The notes: generated by a model from the sequence alone, not told the origin. DNA of 8,673 bases from an uncultured Clostridium sp. (GCA_900552885.1 USBM01000082.1:1-8673), one strand, 5' to 3'. Positions 1 through 6,626 are shown, counted from the first letter of the stretch. Numbers and translations: made by a program.

Positions 1-105
1 TCATGCCACCTTCGAAGCACCGGATTCATAACATTCAGGCATGCGCCCACATCAGCCGGAGACTTACGCTGTAGAAGAGGAAGAATATAATGAGGAGAAG
101 ATATT
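1..105. other. upstream segment without a recognised gene
   Basis: The first 75 bases or so look richer in G+C than the rest of the window. All frames are short: one + frame is open from base 1 to a TAA at 88-90, another has an ATG at 3 and a stop near 74, and the - strand is open over most of the stretch. None of the translations resembles a family I know. CATGCC (2-7) and GGCATG (38-43) could pair, but six base pairs with a 30-nt loop is probably chance. The end of the segment holds the ribosome binding site of the acetyltransferase gene (GAGGAGA, 92-98). Confidence 0.4.
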
Positions 106-597
106 ATGGAAAATTACGTGTTTCAACGTGCAAATGAAAAAGATTTGGAGGAAATCCGTGTAATGTATACGGAAGCAATCGGTAGTCCTGGCTGTACATG
201 GGATGAAGGATATCCGAATGCTGAGTGTACCAGAGCAGACTGGGAACGGGGAGATCTGTTCTGCCTGAAAACGGAGGACGGGGAGATTGCAGGTGTGATT
301 GCGGTAGATGTGGATGAGATTGTAGAAAAGCTGACTTGCTGGACAACATCATTACAGCCGGGAGCAGAGCTTGCCAGACTGGTTGTGAAAGAGTCCTATC
401 AGAATCAGGGAATTGCGAAGAATTTATTACAGTGTGGAATGAAAGAGCTGGCAAAGAGAGGATACAGGAGCGTACATTTTCTGGTATCGAAGACGAATGA
501 ACGGGCACTGCGGGCATATGAACCGCTTGGATTTGATAATCGTGGGGAATGGTTTGGATATGAGCATGACTGGTGGTGCTATGAGAAGGCATTGTAA
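106..597 (+). CDS. GNAT-family N-acetyltransferase
   Basis: This 163-residue protein has the usual length of a single-domain GNAT enzyme, which moves an acetyl group from acetyl-CoA to an amine; the substrate cannot be read from the sequence. The acetyl-CoA pyrophosphate loop is visible as QNQGIA (residues 99-104), matching Q/R-x-x-G-x-G/A, after the beta-4 strand ELARLVV (88-94). The C-terminal half has the typical V-x-x-x-N-x-x-A-x-x-x-Y-x-x-x-G-F pattern (about 127-143), followed by an aromatic tail rich in Trp and Tyr. The ATG at 106 follows GAGGAGA (92-98) at a good spacing. No signal peptide or membrane segment is seen. Seven of its 14 leucine codons are CTG, unlike the TTA-rich core genes to the right. 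Its transcript probably ends at the hairpin at 642-680. The fold is secure; the substrate is unknown. Confidence 0.9.
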   Translation: MENYVFQRANEKDLEEIRVMYTEAIGSPGCTWDEGYPNAECTRADWERGDLFCLKTEDGEIAGVIAVDVDEIVEKLTCWTTSLQPGAELARLVVKESYQNQGIAKNLLQCGMKELAKRGYRSVHFLVSKTNERALRAYEPLGFDNRGEWFGYEHDWWCYEKAL

Positions 598-607
598 TGT
601 GTTTATC

Positions 608-636
608 TTGACGAGGGTAAGGGATTTCGATATAAT
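608..636 (+). promoter_or_regulatory. consensus sigma-A-type promoter
   Basis: TTGACG (608-613), a 17-bp spacer and a perfect TATAAT (631-636) make a near-consensus housekeeping promoter pointing at the Nim-like gene. The predicted start point, around 642-644, coincides with the first base of a terminator-like hairpin, so transcripts would begin with that hairpin. Confidence 0.75.
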
Positions 637-641
637 GCAAT

Positions 642-683
642 AGGACAGAGACGCTCAGATAAGGTGGATTCTGTCCTTTTGTG
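642..683 (+). terminator. terminator-like hairpin, possible attenuator
   Basis: AGGACAGA (642-649) pairs perfectly with TCTGTCCT (670-677) around a 20-nt loop, and a short T-run with further T residues follows (677-683). It can serve as the terminator of the acetyltransferase gene. Because it sits at the predicted +1 of the 608-636 promoter, it could also attenuate the next gene. The 20-nt loop is long for a simple terminator. Confidence 0.55.
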
Positions 684-732
684 TATTTGAGAGAATTGAT
701 TTCATTTATGTTGAAGAAAGAGGTGCAGATAC

Positions 733-1212
733 ATGAGAAGAGCAGATCGGGAAGTGACAGATGCCGGCAAGATTCGTGAGATATTGGAAAATGCACAGAT
801 TGTACATATCGGGATGGTGGATGATGGAAGACCGTATGTGGTGCCAATGCATTACGGATATCAATATGAGAATGGGGTATTGACACTGTATATGCATGGA
901 GCAAAAGAAGGAAAAAAATGCGATATTCTAGCGAAGAATCCACAGGTATTTATTGAGATTGAGACGGATGTAGAGGATGCAAGCGGTGGAGACATTCCAT
1001 GTAATTACGGAGCGTTCTATGCGAGTATCATGGGGGAGGGCAAAGCAGCGATCCTGACAGATACAGCCGAGAAGGTAGAGGCATTACAGATTCTGATGCG
1101 TACCCAGACAAAGAGGGAGTTTGTGATCACGGAGCAGATGAGCCGGAATGTTCAGGTGTTTCGTGTTATTGTACCGCATCTGACTGCAAAGTGCAGACCG
1201 AAGATGCAGTAA
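733..1212 (+). CDS. NimA-like pyridoxamine 5'-phosphate oxidase-family flavoprotein
   Basis: This 159-residue protein fits the split-barrel FMN-binding family that includes the 5-nitroimidazole-resistance proteins NimA/NimB and pyridoxamine-phosphate oxidase relatives. Family signatures are visible in order: an R-R-x-D-R-E start (2-7), the strand VHIGMVDDGRPYVVPMHYGY (24-43), and LYMHGAKEGKK (52-62), whose His55 corresponds to the conserved His-Gly-Ala segment of Nim proteins. Members bind FMN or a similar flavin and reduce small molecules; the true substrate of most chromosomal members is unknown, so drug resistance should not be assumed. The ATG at 733 is preceded by AGAGGTG (719-725). It is cytoplasmic, with no signal peptide. 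The only strong promoter upstream is at 608-636. No terminator separates it from the hydrolase gene 60 bp downstream, so the two may be co-transcribed. Confidence 0.88.
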   Translation: MRRADREVTDAGKIREILENAQIVHIGMVDDGRPYVVPMHYGYQYENGVLTLYMHGAKEGKKCDILAKNPQVFIEIETDVEDASGGDIPCNYGAFYASIMGEGKAAILTDTAEKVEALQILMRTQTKREFVITEQMSRNVQVFRVIVPHLTAKCRPKMQ

Positions 1213-1272
1213 AAAAGTAGTTTGTGCATATAGAGAATGAAACAATAATATGTGAGAATAGAGGAGGTTACT

Positions 1273-1779
1273 ATGAGAAAGACACTGATCGTAGTTGATA
1301 TGCAAAATGATTTTATTACCGGATCATTGGGAACAAAAGAAGCACAGGATATTGTGCAGAAGGTAAAGAATAAGATTGCCGAGTATCAGAAACGAGGGGA
1401 TGAGATCATCTTTACCAGAGATACACACCAGACAGATTATCTGAATACACCAGAGGGAAAGAAGCTTCCGGTGGAACATTGTATCGAAGGAACGGAGGGC
1501 TGGCAGATAGCAGATGGCTTAGAGGTAGATGGGGCTGTCTATATTGATAAGCCAACCTTTGGGTGGACGCACTGGAATGACAGAACTTTTGAGGAGATTG
1601 AGATGGTTGGTCTTTGTACGGATATCTGTGTGGTATCCAATGCCCTGATTCTGAAAGCTACATTTCCGGAAGTGGAGATTACAGTGGATGCAAGCTGCTG
1701 TGCAGGTGTAACACCGGCTACGCATAATGCAGCCTTAGAGACAATGAAGATGTGCCAGATTAACGTGATTGGTGAATAG
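1273..1779 (+). CDS. isochorismatase/nicotinamidase-fold cysteine hydrolase
   Basis: This 168-residue protein has the cysteine-hydrolase fold of nicotinamidases and isochorismatases. The predicted catalytic triad is Asp9 (in LIVVDMQNDF), Lys93 (in YIDKPTFGW) and Cys119 (in GLCTDICV). Asp50, His52 and His69 occupy the region where PncA-type nicotinamidases bind a metal. It could therefore hydrolyse nicotinamide or a related amide, but the DTHQTDYL and LPVEHC segments are not textbook PncA, so the substrate stays open. The start at 1273 is chosen because GAGGAGG (1261-1267) lies just upstream and the protein then begins at the conserved first strand; an upstream in-frame ATG at 1252 would put that binding site inside the gene. 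Its stop codon lies inside the left arm of the 22-bp palindrome shared with the convergent tetR-like gene. Confidence 0.9.
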   Translation: MRKTLIVVDMQNDFITGSLGTKEAQDIVQKVKNKIAEYQKRGDEIIFTRDTHQTDYLNTPEGKKLPVEHCIEGTEGWQIADGLEVDGAVYIDKPTFGWTHWNDRTFEEIEMVGLCTDICVVSNALILKATFPEVEITVDASCCAGVTPATHNAALETMKMCQINVIGE

Positions 1780-1823
1780 ACTAAGAGCCCTTATATGTTT
1801 GTATAAGGGCTCTTAGTCTATTC
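1774..1823. terminator. perfect 22-bp inverted repeat, likely bidirectional terminator
   Basis: Bases 1774-1795 are the exact reverse complement of 1802-1823, with a 6-base loop TGTTTG. Each arm begins, for its own gene, with GAATAG: the last Glu codon and stop of the hydrolase (+ strand) and of the TetR-type regulator (- strand). The convergent position suggests shared transcription termination. Neither side is followed by a clear U-run, so classic intrinsic termination is not assured. Confidence 0.7.
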
Positions 1824-2399
1824 TGTGTAGAAATCACGGGTAATATTAGTAAATAATTTGTGTGTTAGATCTGCCATATACTGTGGCGATTCCGGGGATT
1901 CTGCTGATAACCAGGACTTGAGCATTCCGACGAGTCCGGTCAGACAGAAGGAGTAGGTGTAGAGCAGATCCGGTGTAGTCTTAGGAAACTGGTTGGTAAG
2001 GGATTCAAATACAGTCTCTGCAACCAGCTTTTCGGTCTGTTCCACGAATGCCATATCTCCGTGTGGACCAAGCAAAGCTTTACAGATCTCACGATTCTCC
2101 TCTAAGTAAGTGAAAATGTGAACCAAAAAGGATTGTGCCTTGTCGGTACTCGTAAGAGGCTCAATTGGATTGGAAGTGATGGATAAACGAATCTCTTCCA
2201 TAATCTCCTGTTCGATGCTTTCTAACATCTGATAGATATCTTCATAATGTAGGTAGAAAGTAGAACGGTTAATGTCTACTTCATCTACTAATTCCGTGAC
2301 AGTGATCTCACGGATGTTCTTTTTCTGCATGAGTCGGGCTAGTCCGGCACGTAACTGGGCACGGGTCTTGCGGACTCTGCGGTCTACTTTCGCAGCCAT
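1818..2399 (-). CDS. TetR/AcrR-family transcriptional regulator
   Basis: This 193-residue protein has the length and layout of a TetR repressor. The N-terminal DNA-binding domain has a helix-turn-helix at about residues 32-52 (ITVTELVDEVDINRSTFYLHY), with the typical S-T-F-Y-x-H-Y-x-D segment. The rest (about 65-190) is the helical ligand-binding and dimerisation domain, of the Firmicutes type often seen with short TetR_C variants. The N-terminus is rich in Arg and Lys. The start at 2399 is supported by an AGAGGA-type binding site just upstream on the - strand. The gene is divergent from the YhgE/Pip-family gene, the usual layout for a TetR regulator that represses itself and its neighbour. 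The inducing ligand is unknown. Its stop lies inside the shared palindrome at 1774-1823. Confidence 0.93.
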   Translation of the reverse strand: MAAKVDRRVRKTRAQLRAGLARLMQKKNIREITVTELVDEVDINRSTFYLHYEDIYQMLESIEQEIMEEIRLSITSNPIEPLTSTDKAQSFLVHIFTYLEENREICKALLGPHGDMAFVEQTEKLVAETVFESLTNQFPKTTPDLLYTYSFCLTGLVGMLKSWLSAESPESPQYMADLTHKLFTNITRDFYTE

Positions 2400-2444
2400 A
2401 ATGTCATCCTCTTTCCTGGTAAAATAATATAGGTGAAATAATCA

Positions 2445-2464
2445 ACAATAATGAATTGCATTGT
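2445..2464. promoter_or_regulatory. candidate TetR operator at the tetR promoter
   Basis: ACAAT (2445-2449), 10 bases, ATTGT (2460-2464) form a 20-bp imperfect palindrome. It covers the downstream edge of the proposed tetR -10 and the predicted start point near 2455. Its size and position suit an autoregulatory TetR site, but only five pairs per arm are symmetric. Confidence 0.3.
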
Positions 2465-2490
2465 ATAGAAATAATCAAAATGGAGTGTAA
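2462..2490 (-). promoter_or_regulatory. candidate tetR promoter
   Basis: Read on the - strand, TTACAC (2490-2485), a 17-bp spacer and TATACA (2467-2462) form a reasonable sigma-A-type promoter about 60 bp upstream of the tetR start codon. One copy of the GAAATAATCAA repeat fills most of the spacer. Confidence 0.45.
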
Positions 2491-2497
2491 TTAACGG

Positions 2498-2536
2498 TTG
2501 TTTTGTTTCGTTAGGTTCAGTATAATACAAACGAAA
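2498..2536 (+). promoter_or_regulatory. candidate yhgE promoter with overlapping inverted repeat
   Basis: TTGTTT (2498-2503), a 17-bp spacer and a perfect TATAAT (2521-2526) make a good promoter toward yhgE. TTTCGTT (2506-2512) and AACGAAA (2530-2536) are exact reverse complements flanking the -10, in a position where a bound repressor would block polymerase. It is a candidate operator for the adjacent TetR-type regulator. Confidence 0.5.
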
Positions 2537-2684
2537 AGAAAAATCAACAATATGTTTATTATTGGAGGTTGAATCTATTAAACAAGCGTATATCGAATAG
2601 TCGATTGGGTTTCTAGTAAGCGAGAGTTTATATATTATTTAGACTTTGTTAAGCTGGAATCTATCGAAGAAATGGTGTTTTGTC

Positions 2685-2693
2685 TGTTATACT
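2685..2693 (+). promoter_or_regulatory. candidate second yhgE promoter (extended -10)
   Basis: TGTTATACT has the TG-n-TATAnT form of an extended -10 element, about 64 bp before the chosen yhgE start. No convincing -35 is seen at the right distance. If used, it gives a short leader independent of the upstream promoter. Confidence 0.35.
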
Positions 2694-2756
2694 GTGCAGG
2701 TCATATGCAACGTACATTTTGCACAGAAGTATATAATAAGAAAGAAGGAAAGACAG

Positions 2757-5465
2757 ATGATTAAGAATGAATGGAAAAGTCTATGGCATAATAAGTTCAT
2801 GCTGATCGTGGTAGTTGCGATTATAGCGATTCCGTTGATCTATGCAGGCTTATTCTTAACGTCCATGTGGGATCCATATGGCAATGTAGACAATCTGCCG
2901 GTTGCGGTTGTCAATCATGACAAGGCGGTAGAATATGAGGGAAAGACGTTACAGGTTGGAGACGATCTGGTGGATGAGTTGAAAAACAACGATTCCCTTG
3001 CATTTAACTTCGTGGATGCAGATGTGGCAGAGCAGGGACTTAAGAATGGAACCTTCTATATGGTAATTACCATTCCGGAAGATTTCTCAGAGAATGCGTC
3101 CACCTTAATGAATGAGCATCCAAAGAAGATGCAGCTTACGTATAAGACGAATCCGGGAACGAATTATATTGCATCTAAGATGAGTGAGACAGCACTTACC
3201 AAGATTAAGACAAGTGTAGCAGAGGAAGTAACGAAGACATATTCCGAGACAGTATTTGACCAGATCGGAACGATTGGCGATGGTATGCAGGATGCAGCAG
3301 ACGGTTCCTTGGAATTAAAGGAAGGAATTGATTCAGCAGCAGACGGAGCAGATACGATTGCTACGAATCTCAATACATTAGCAGATGGTGCCGGAGAACT
3401 TAAGGATGGTGCCGACAAGTTAGGAAAAGGTGTGAAAGATTACACGGATGGTGCTGCGAAGATCAACAGCGGTGCCAAGACATTATCCAAAGGAACGAAG
3501 ACATTAAAGGATGGTACAGACACCTTAGCAACAAAGGGAAAAACTTATACGGATGGTGTTACTACCTTAGCGGATGGTGCTACTGCCTATGTTGGTGGAG
3601 CCAGTCAGTTGGCAGCAGGTGCCAAGCAATTAGAGCCATTAGAGAAGTTAGGGGAGGTATCAAGTGGTATCAGTCAGTTGAATACAGCTGTAACGAAAGG
3701 AACAGATAAGTCCCAGTCATTAGTAGCAGGAACAACCAGCTTGAAGAATGGTATTGGAATGATGCAGAAGCAGGTAGAGGGTGCAGCCGGTACACTTGGT
3801 AATCTGTCCGGAAGTCTTACCACTGCTGCCGATACAATCCAGAAGGCAAGTAACGGAATCAGTGGTGCAGGCAGTAGTATCAGTGAGGCAGCAGTATTGG
3901 CAACCAAAGGTGCAAACGTATTGAATGGTGGTGCCCAGACATTAAATGGTGCGAACACAGCAATTGATGCGGCCAATTCCAAGATTGATACTGCAAACAG
4001 CAGTATTGCCAAAGCAATCACTAAGTTAGAAGAGGCAAAGACAGCAGGTGCGGATGTGGATGATCAGTTGTCTGCTTTGAAGAACCTTGGTACGATCGAT
4101 TCTGCCAGCAAAGTAGATGTCAGTACATTAGCTTCACAAGCTTCTGCAATTGGTACCGGTTTGAACCAGTATGCAACCGGATTAACAGCGGTACCATCCG
4201 GCTTACAGCCTGCCATTGATGGATTAAACGATGGAGCAGCGAAGTTGTCCGCTGCAGATCCGGCAGCTTCCATGACGGCATTGAATGAAGGTTTGAAAAC
4301 TGCATATACCGGAGCGACTGCTTTAGAGGCAGGAGCCAAACAGGTTTCAGCCGGTTTACAGCAGTTAGAGACAGCAACCGCTTCTTTCCCAACAGCGGCA
4401 GCAGGTATTAAAGCATTAAATGCCGGATTTGCAACATTAACAGCTAATGATACCAAACTGACACAGGGAGCATCTGCATTAAAGACGAATACACCTGCTG
4501 TCACGCAGGGAATTCAGAGTCTTTCGGCAGGTGTTACCCAGTTGAATACAGGAGCAGTCAGTCTGCTTACCGGAACCAAACAGTTGACAGCGAATAATAA
4601 GACTTTGATCAGTGGTGTGAGCCGGTTATCCAGTGGAGCAACACAGATCGCAGATGGTTCTGCCAAGTTATATGATGGTTCATTAGAATTAACAGATGGT
4701 ATGACAAAGTTACAGAACGGTGCAAAGGAGTTGCATGACGGAATTAAAGACGGTGCGGATGAAGTCAAAGAGATTAATACCAATGATGAAACATATGAGA
4801 TGTTTGCTGAACCGGTAGAGGATCAGGAGACAAAGATTACAAAAGTAGAGAATAACGGCCATGCAATGGCACCATACATGATGTCAGTTGGTCTTTGGGT
4901 TGGATGCCTTGCATTCTGTCTGATCTATCCTTTGATGTCATTTAAGGGTGAATTGAAATCAGGGCTTGCATGGTGGGCAAGTAAGGCAACAGTATTGTAT
5001 CCGGTAGCAATCTTACAGGGTGCAATTCTGATCTTGGCACTTAACAAGTTAGCAGGTTTCCATCCGGTGGAATTTGGTAAGACGGTGGCATTTGCCTGTC
5101 TGACTGCAGTAACATTTACTTCAATTATGTATTTCTTCAATATATGGTTAGGTAAGGTTGGTAGTTTCTTAATGCTGGTATTTATGGTAGTTCAGCTTGC
5201 AGGATCAGCCGGAACTTATCCGGTAGAACTTTCACCAAGTTTTGTATCTAAGATTCACGATCTGGTACCATTTACTTATACGGTAAATGCGTTCCGAAGC
5301 ACAATCTGTGGAGGGGAAAGCATTGCGACATCCGTAAAGGTATTGGTGATTCTTACTGTGATCTTCACTGCAGCAACGATTGTATCGTTCCACTTCAAAG
5401 GTATTGCGAAGAAACAGGGCAAAGTTCTTCCATACGACTGGTTAGAGGAAAGAGGATTAGCATAA
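2757..5465 (+). CDS. YhgE/Pip-family membrane protein
   Basis: This 902-residue protein has the YhgE/Pip layout: a short cytoplasmic start, one membrane segment (about 13-37), an N-terminal extracellular domain beginning near LPVAVVNHDKA, a long extracellular middle, and about five C-terminal membrane segments (near 704-727, 745-763, 777-796, 802-822 and 862-882) of ABC-2-permease type. The middle (about 182-690) is built from short repeats of the L-x-x-G-A and D-G-A kind, very rich in Gly, Ala, Thr and Ser and lacking cysteine. Relatives include Lactococcus Pip and Bacillus YueB, which serve as phage receptors, and EsaA-type secretion proteins; the cellular function of YhgE itself is unclear. 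I chose the ATG at 2757 because AGAAGGA lies just upstream and the protein then opens with the family-typical MIKNEWKSL; a TTG at 2646 would add 37 unusual residues. The divergent TetR gene is its likely regulator. Confidence 0.9.
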   Translation: MIKNEWKSLWHNKFMLIVVVAIIAIPLIYAGLFLTSMWDPYGNVDNLPVAVVNHDKAVEYEGKTLQVGDDLVDELKNNDSLAFNFVDADVAEQGLKNGTFYMVITIPEDFSENASTLMNEHPKKMQLTYKTNPGTNYIASKMSETALTKIKTSVAEEVTKTYSETVFDQIGTIGDGMQDAADGSLELKEGIDSAADGADTIATNLNTLADGAGELKDGADKLGKGVKDYTDGAAKINSGAKTLSKGTKTLKDGTDTLATKGKTYTDGVTTLADGATAYVGGASQLAAGAKQLEPLEKLGEVSSGISQLNTAVTKGTDKSQSLVAGTTSLKNGIGMMQKQVEGAAGTLGNLSGSLTTAADTIQKASNGISGAGSSISEAAVLATKGANVLNGGAQTLNGANTAIDAANSKIDTANSSIAKAITKLEEAKTAGADVDDQLSALKNLGTIDSASKVDVSTLASQASAIGTGLNQYATGLTAVPSGLQPAIDGLNDGAAKLSAADPAASMTALNEGLKTAYTGATALEAGAKQVSAGLQQLETATASFPTAAAGIKALNAGFATLTANDTKLTQGASALKTNTPAVTQGIQSLSAGVTQLNTGAVSLLTGTKQLTANNKTLISGVSRLSSGATQIADGSAKLYDGSLELTDGMTKLQNGAKELHDGIKDGADEVKEINTNDETYEMFAEPVEDQETKITKVENNGHAMAPYMMSVGLWVGCLAFCLIYPLMSFKGELKSGLAWWASKATVLYPVAILQGAILILALNKLAGFHPVEFGKTVAFACLTAVTFTSIMYFFNIWLGKVGSFLMLVFMVVQLAGSAGTYPVELSPSFVSKIHDLVPFTYTVNAFRSTICGGESIATSVKVLVILTVIFTAATIVSFHFKGIAKKQGKVLPYDWLEERGLA

Positions 5466-5468
5466 TAT

Positions 5469-5496
5469 AGAATCAGTATCGCAAGATACCGAATCT
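5469..5496 (+). terminator. weak hairpin after yhgE
   Basis: GTATC (5476-5480) and GATAC (5485-5489) close a GCAA tetraloop, and the stem extends through mismatches to AGA/TCT (5469 and 5496). It starts 4 bases after the yhgE stop. An A-rich rather than T-rich stretch follows, so it may protect the mRNA end more than terminate transcription. Confidence 0.35.
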
Positions 5497-5666
5497 AAAA
5501 TAGGGAGCAAGGCACAAAGCATACTGCGAACTATAAAAATGATATAGAAAGCTGTCATATGGGGCAATGCAAATCGTATATCGGGAAGGATGTGCGGAAA
5601 GCTGGAGTCTTGTGTGGCAGCTTATATTATTGCTGTTATTTAGTGCGACTTGTAGAGGTATTTTAC

Positions 5667-5695
5667 TTGCATTTTGTTAGTGGCTTTGATATAAT
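5667..5695 (+). promoter_or_regulatory. yicC-gmk-rpoZ operon promoter
   Basis: TTGCAT (5667-5672), a 17-bp spacer and a perfect TATAAT (5690-5695), with an upstream TG making it an extended -10 (TGATATAAT). The predicted start near 5702 gives a leader of about 34 nt before the yicC GTG start. It is among the best promoters in the window. Confidence 0.8.
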
Positions 5696-5735
5696 AACTT
5701 GTATTGTTTAAATTGAAGCAAAGCAGGTGAAACTA

Positions 5736-6614
5736 GTGATAAAGAGTATGACAGGCTTCGGACGTAGTGAGAGCATTACGAAAGAACGTAAGATTGTAAT
5801 AGAGATGAAGTCAGTGAATCACAGATACTGTGACCTGAATATTAAGATGCCGAAGAAGTTTAATTTCTTTGAGGCAGCAATTCGCAGCCATTTGAAGCAA
5901 TACATTGGCAGAGGTAAGGTGGACATCTTCATTACATATGAAGATTATACAGAGAGCAATGTTTGTGTGAAGTATAATGCAGAGCTTGCAGCAGAGTATG
6001 TGAAGTATCTGAAGCAGATTTCAGATGAGTTTGATCTGCATAGTGATTTATCACCGGTTGCCCTTTCCAGATTTCCGGAAGTATTTACATTAGAAGAACA
6101 ATCGATTGATGAAGATGAGTTGTGGAAAGAATTAGTTACCTGTTTGGATGAAGCAGCTACACAGTTTGTGGAGTCTAGAACCAAGGAAGGCGAGACATTG
6201 AAAGCAGATCTCATCCAGAAGTTAGATGGTATGCTTGAGATGGTGGATTATATTGAATCGGTATCTCCGTCATTGGTGGAATCTTATCGGAAACGTCTGG
6301 AAGACAAGGTGAAAGAATTGTTAGATGGAGTAGCAATGGATGAGAGCCGGATTGCAACAGAGGTTACAATCTATGCGGATAAGATTTGTGTAGATGAGGA
6401 GACGGTTCGACTTCGCAGTCACATTGAGAATACGAAAGCAATTCTATTAGAAGGTGGCAATGTAGGTAGAAAGTTAGACTTTATTGCACAGGAGATGAAC
6501 CGCGAGGCTAACACAATTTTATCGAAAGCCGATAGTCTGGATGTGTCGAATAAGGCAATTGACTTAAAGACAGAGATTGAGAAAGTAAGAGAACAGATAC
6601 AGAATATAGAGTAG
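5736..6614 (+). CDS. yicC: YicC/YloC-family endoribonuclease
   Basis: This 292-residue protein is full length for the family. It opens with the near-invariant MIKSMTGFGRS (1-11), has the YicC N-terminal domain, and ends with the DUF1732 domain holding GRKLDFIAQEMNREANTI (244-261). E. coli YicC and relatives are reported endoribonucleases that affect small-RNA stability; the role in this lineage is inferred. The start is the GTG at 5736, giving the canonical N-terminus. The other in-frame GTG at 5727 is part of the Shine-Dalgarno sequence AGGTGA (5725-5730), so it is unlikely to be used. It is the first gene of a yicC-gmk-rpoZ operon driven by the promoter at 5667-5695. In many Firmicutes a remA-type gene lies between yicC and gmk; here only 12 bases separate them. 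Confidence 0.95.
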   Translation: MIKSMTGFGRSESITKERKIVIEMKSVNHRYCDLNIKMPKKFNFFEAAIRSHLKQYIGRGKVDIFITYEDYTESNVCVKYNAELAAEYVKYLKQISDEFDLHSDLSPVALSRFPEVFTLEEQSIDEDELWKELVTCLDEAATQFVESRTKEGETLKADLIQKLDGMLEMVDYIESVSPSLVESYRKRLEDKVKELLDGVAMDESRIATEVTIYADKICVDEETVRLRSHIENTKAILLEGGNVGRKLDFIAQEMNREANTILSKADSLDVSNKAIDLKTEIEKVREQIQNIE

Positions 6615-6626
6615 AGGGTGAGACAT

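Larger units (their letters stand above)
2435..2552 (+). repeat. repeated AATCAA-type element in the divergent region
   Basis: GAAATAATCAA occurs exactly at 2435-2445 and at 2468-2478, 33 bp apart. A related copy, GAAAAATCAACAATA (2538-2552), shares ATCAACAATA with 2441-2450. The copies lie around the proposed tetR and yhgE start points, so they may be binding sites. In AT-rich DNA, chance is possible. Confidence 0.4.
2400..2756. promoter_or_regulatory. divergent tetR-yhgE intergenic control region
   Basis: This AT-rich stretch of about 357 bp holds no supportable gene. It contains candidate promoters for both directions, two inverted repeats, a repeated 11-mer, an isolated GGAGG (2564-2568) followed only by open frames of a few codons, and a small hairpin ATCGA-ATAG-TCGAT (2592-2605). 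The yhgE leader from the proximal + promoter would be more than 200 nt, longer than expected for a simple repressor-controlled gene. Confidence 0.7.

Noticed and set aside
64..91. TATAAT at 86-91 as the acetyltransferase promoter
   Set aside because: Transcription would start inside the Shine-Dalgarno sequence, and the -35 is poor.
104..943. Long 279-codon open frame on the - strand over the acetyltransferase and Nim-like genes
   Set aside because: It lies antisense to two genes with clear family motifs and ribosome binding sites. Its translation is rich in His, Ser and Pro with no recognisable domain, typical of a shadow frame.
1222..1251. TTGTGC-N18-TAATAT as a promoter for the cysteine hydrolase
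   Set aside because: Both hexamers are weak and the spacing is long. It is possible but too uncertain to list.
2552..2617. Tiny frames around GGAGG at 2564-2568
   Set aside because: The ATG frame ends after 6 codons and the TTG frame begins right against the binding site, so neither can be supported as a leader peptide.
2646..2756. Upstream TTG start adding 37 residues to YhgE
   Set aside because: The extra residues do not look like the family, there is no good binding site before the TTG, and the ATG at 2757 has AGAAGGA and the typical N-terminus. The extension would also overlap the extended -10 promoter candidate.
3164..4783. Several antisense open frames under the yhgE repeat region
   Set aside because: The repetitive Gly/Ala/Thr codons leave the other strand open by composition. 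None has a good start context or a family-like sequence.
5597..5623. AAGCTG/CAGCTT hairpin with direct repeat GAAAGCTG (5547 and 5597) as a regulatory RNA
   Set aside because: There are only six base pairs, with a 13-nt loop and no T-run directly after it. No known riboswitch or leader pattern is recognisable.
5590..5643. 17-codon frame starting at ATG 5590
   Set aside because: The GGAAGG before it abuts the start codon, leaving no proper spacing, and the peptide is very short.
5559..5711. 50-codon, cysteine-containing hydrophobic open frame between yhgE and yicC
   Set aside because: It has no convincing ribosome binding site and runs through the strong yicC promoter, so it is probably chance.
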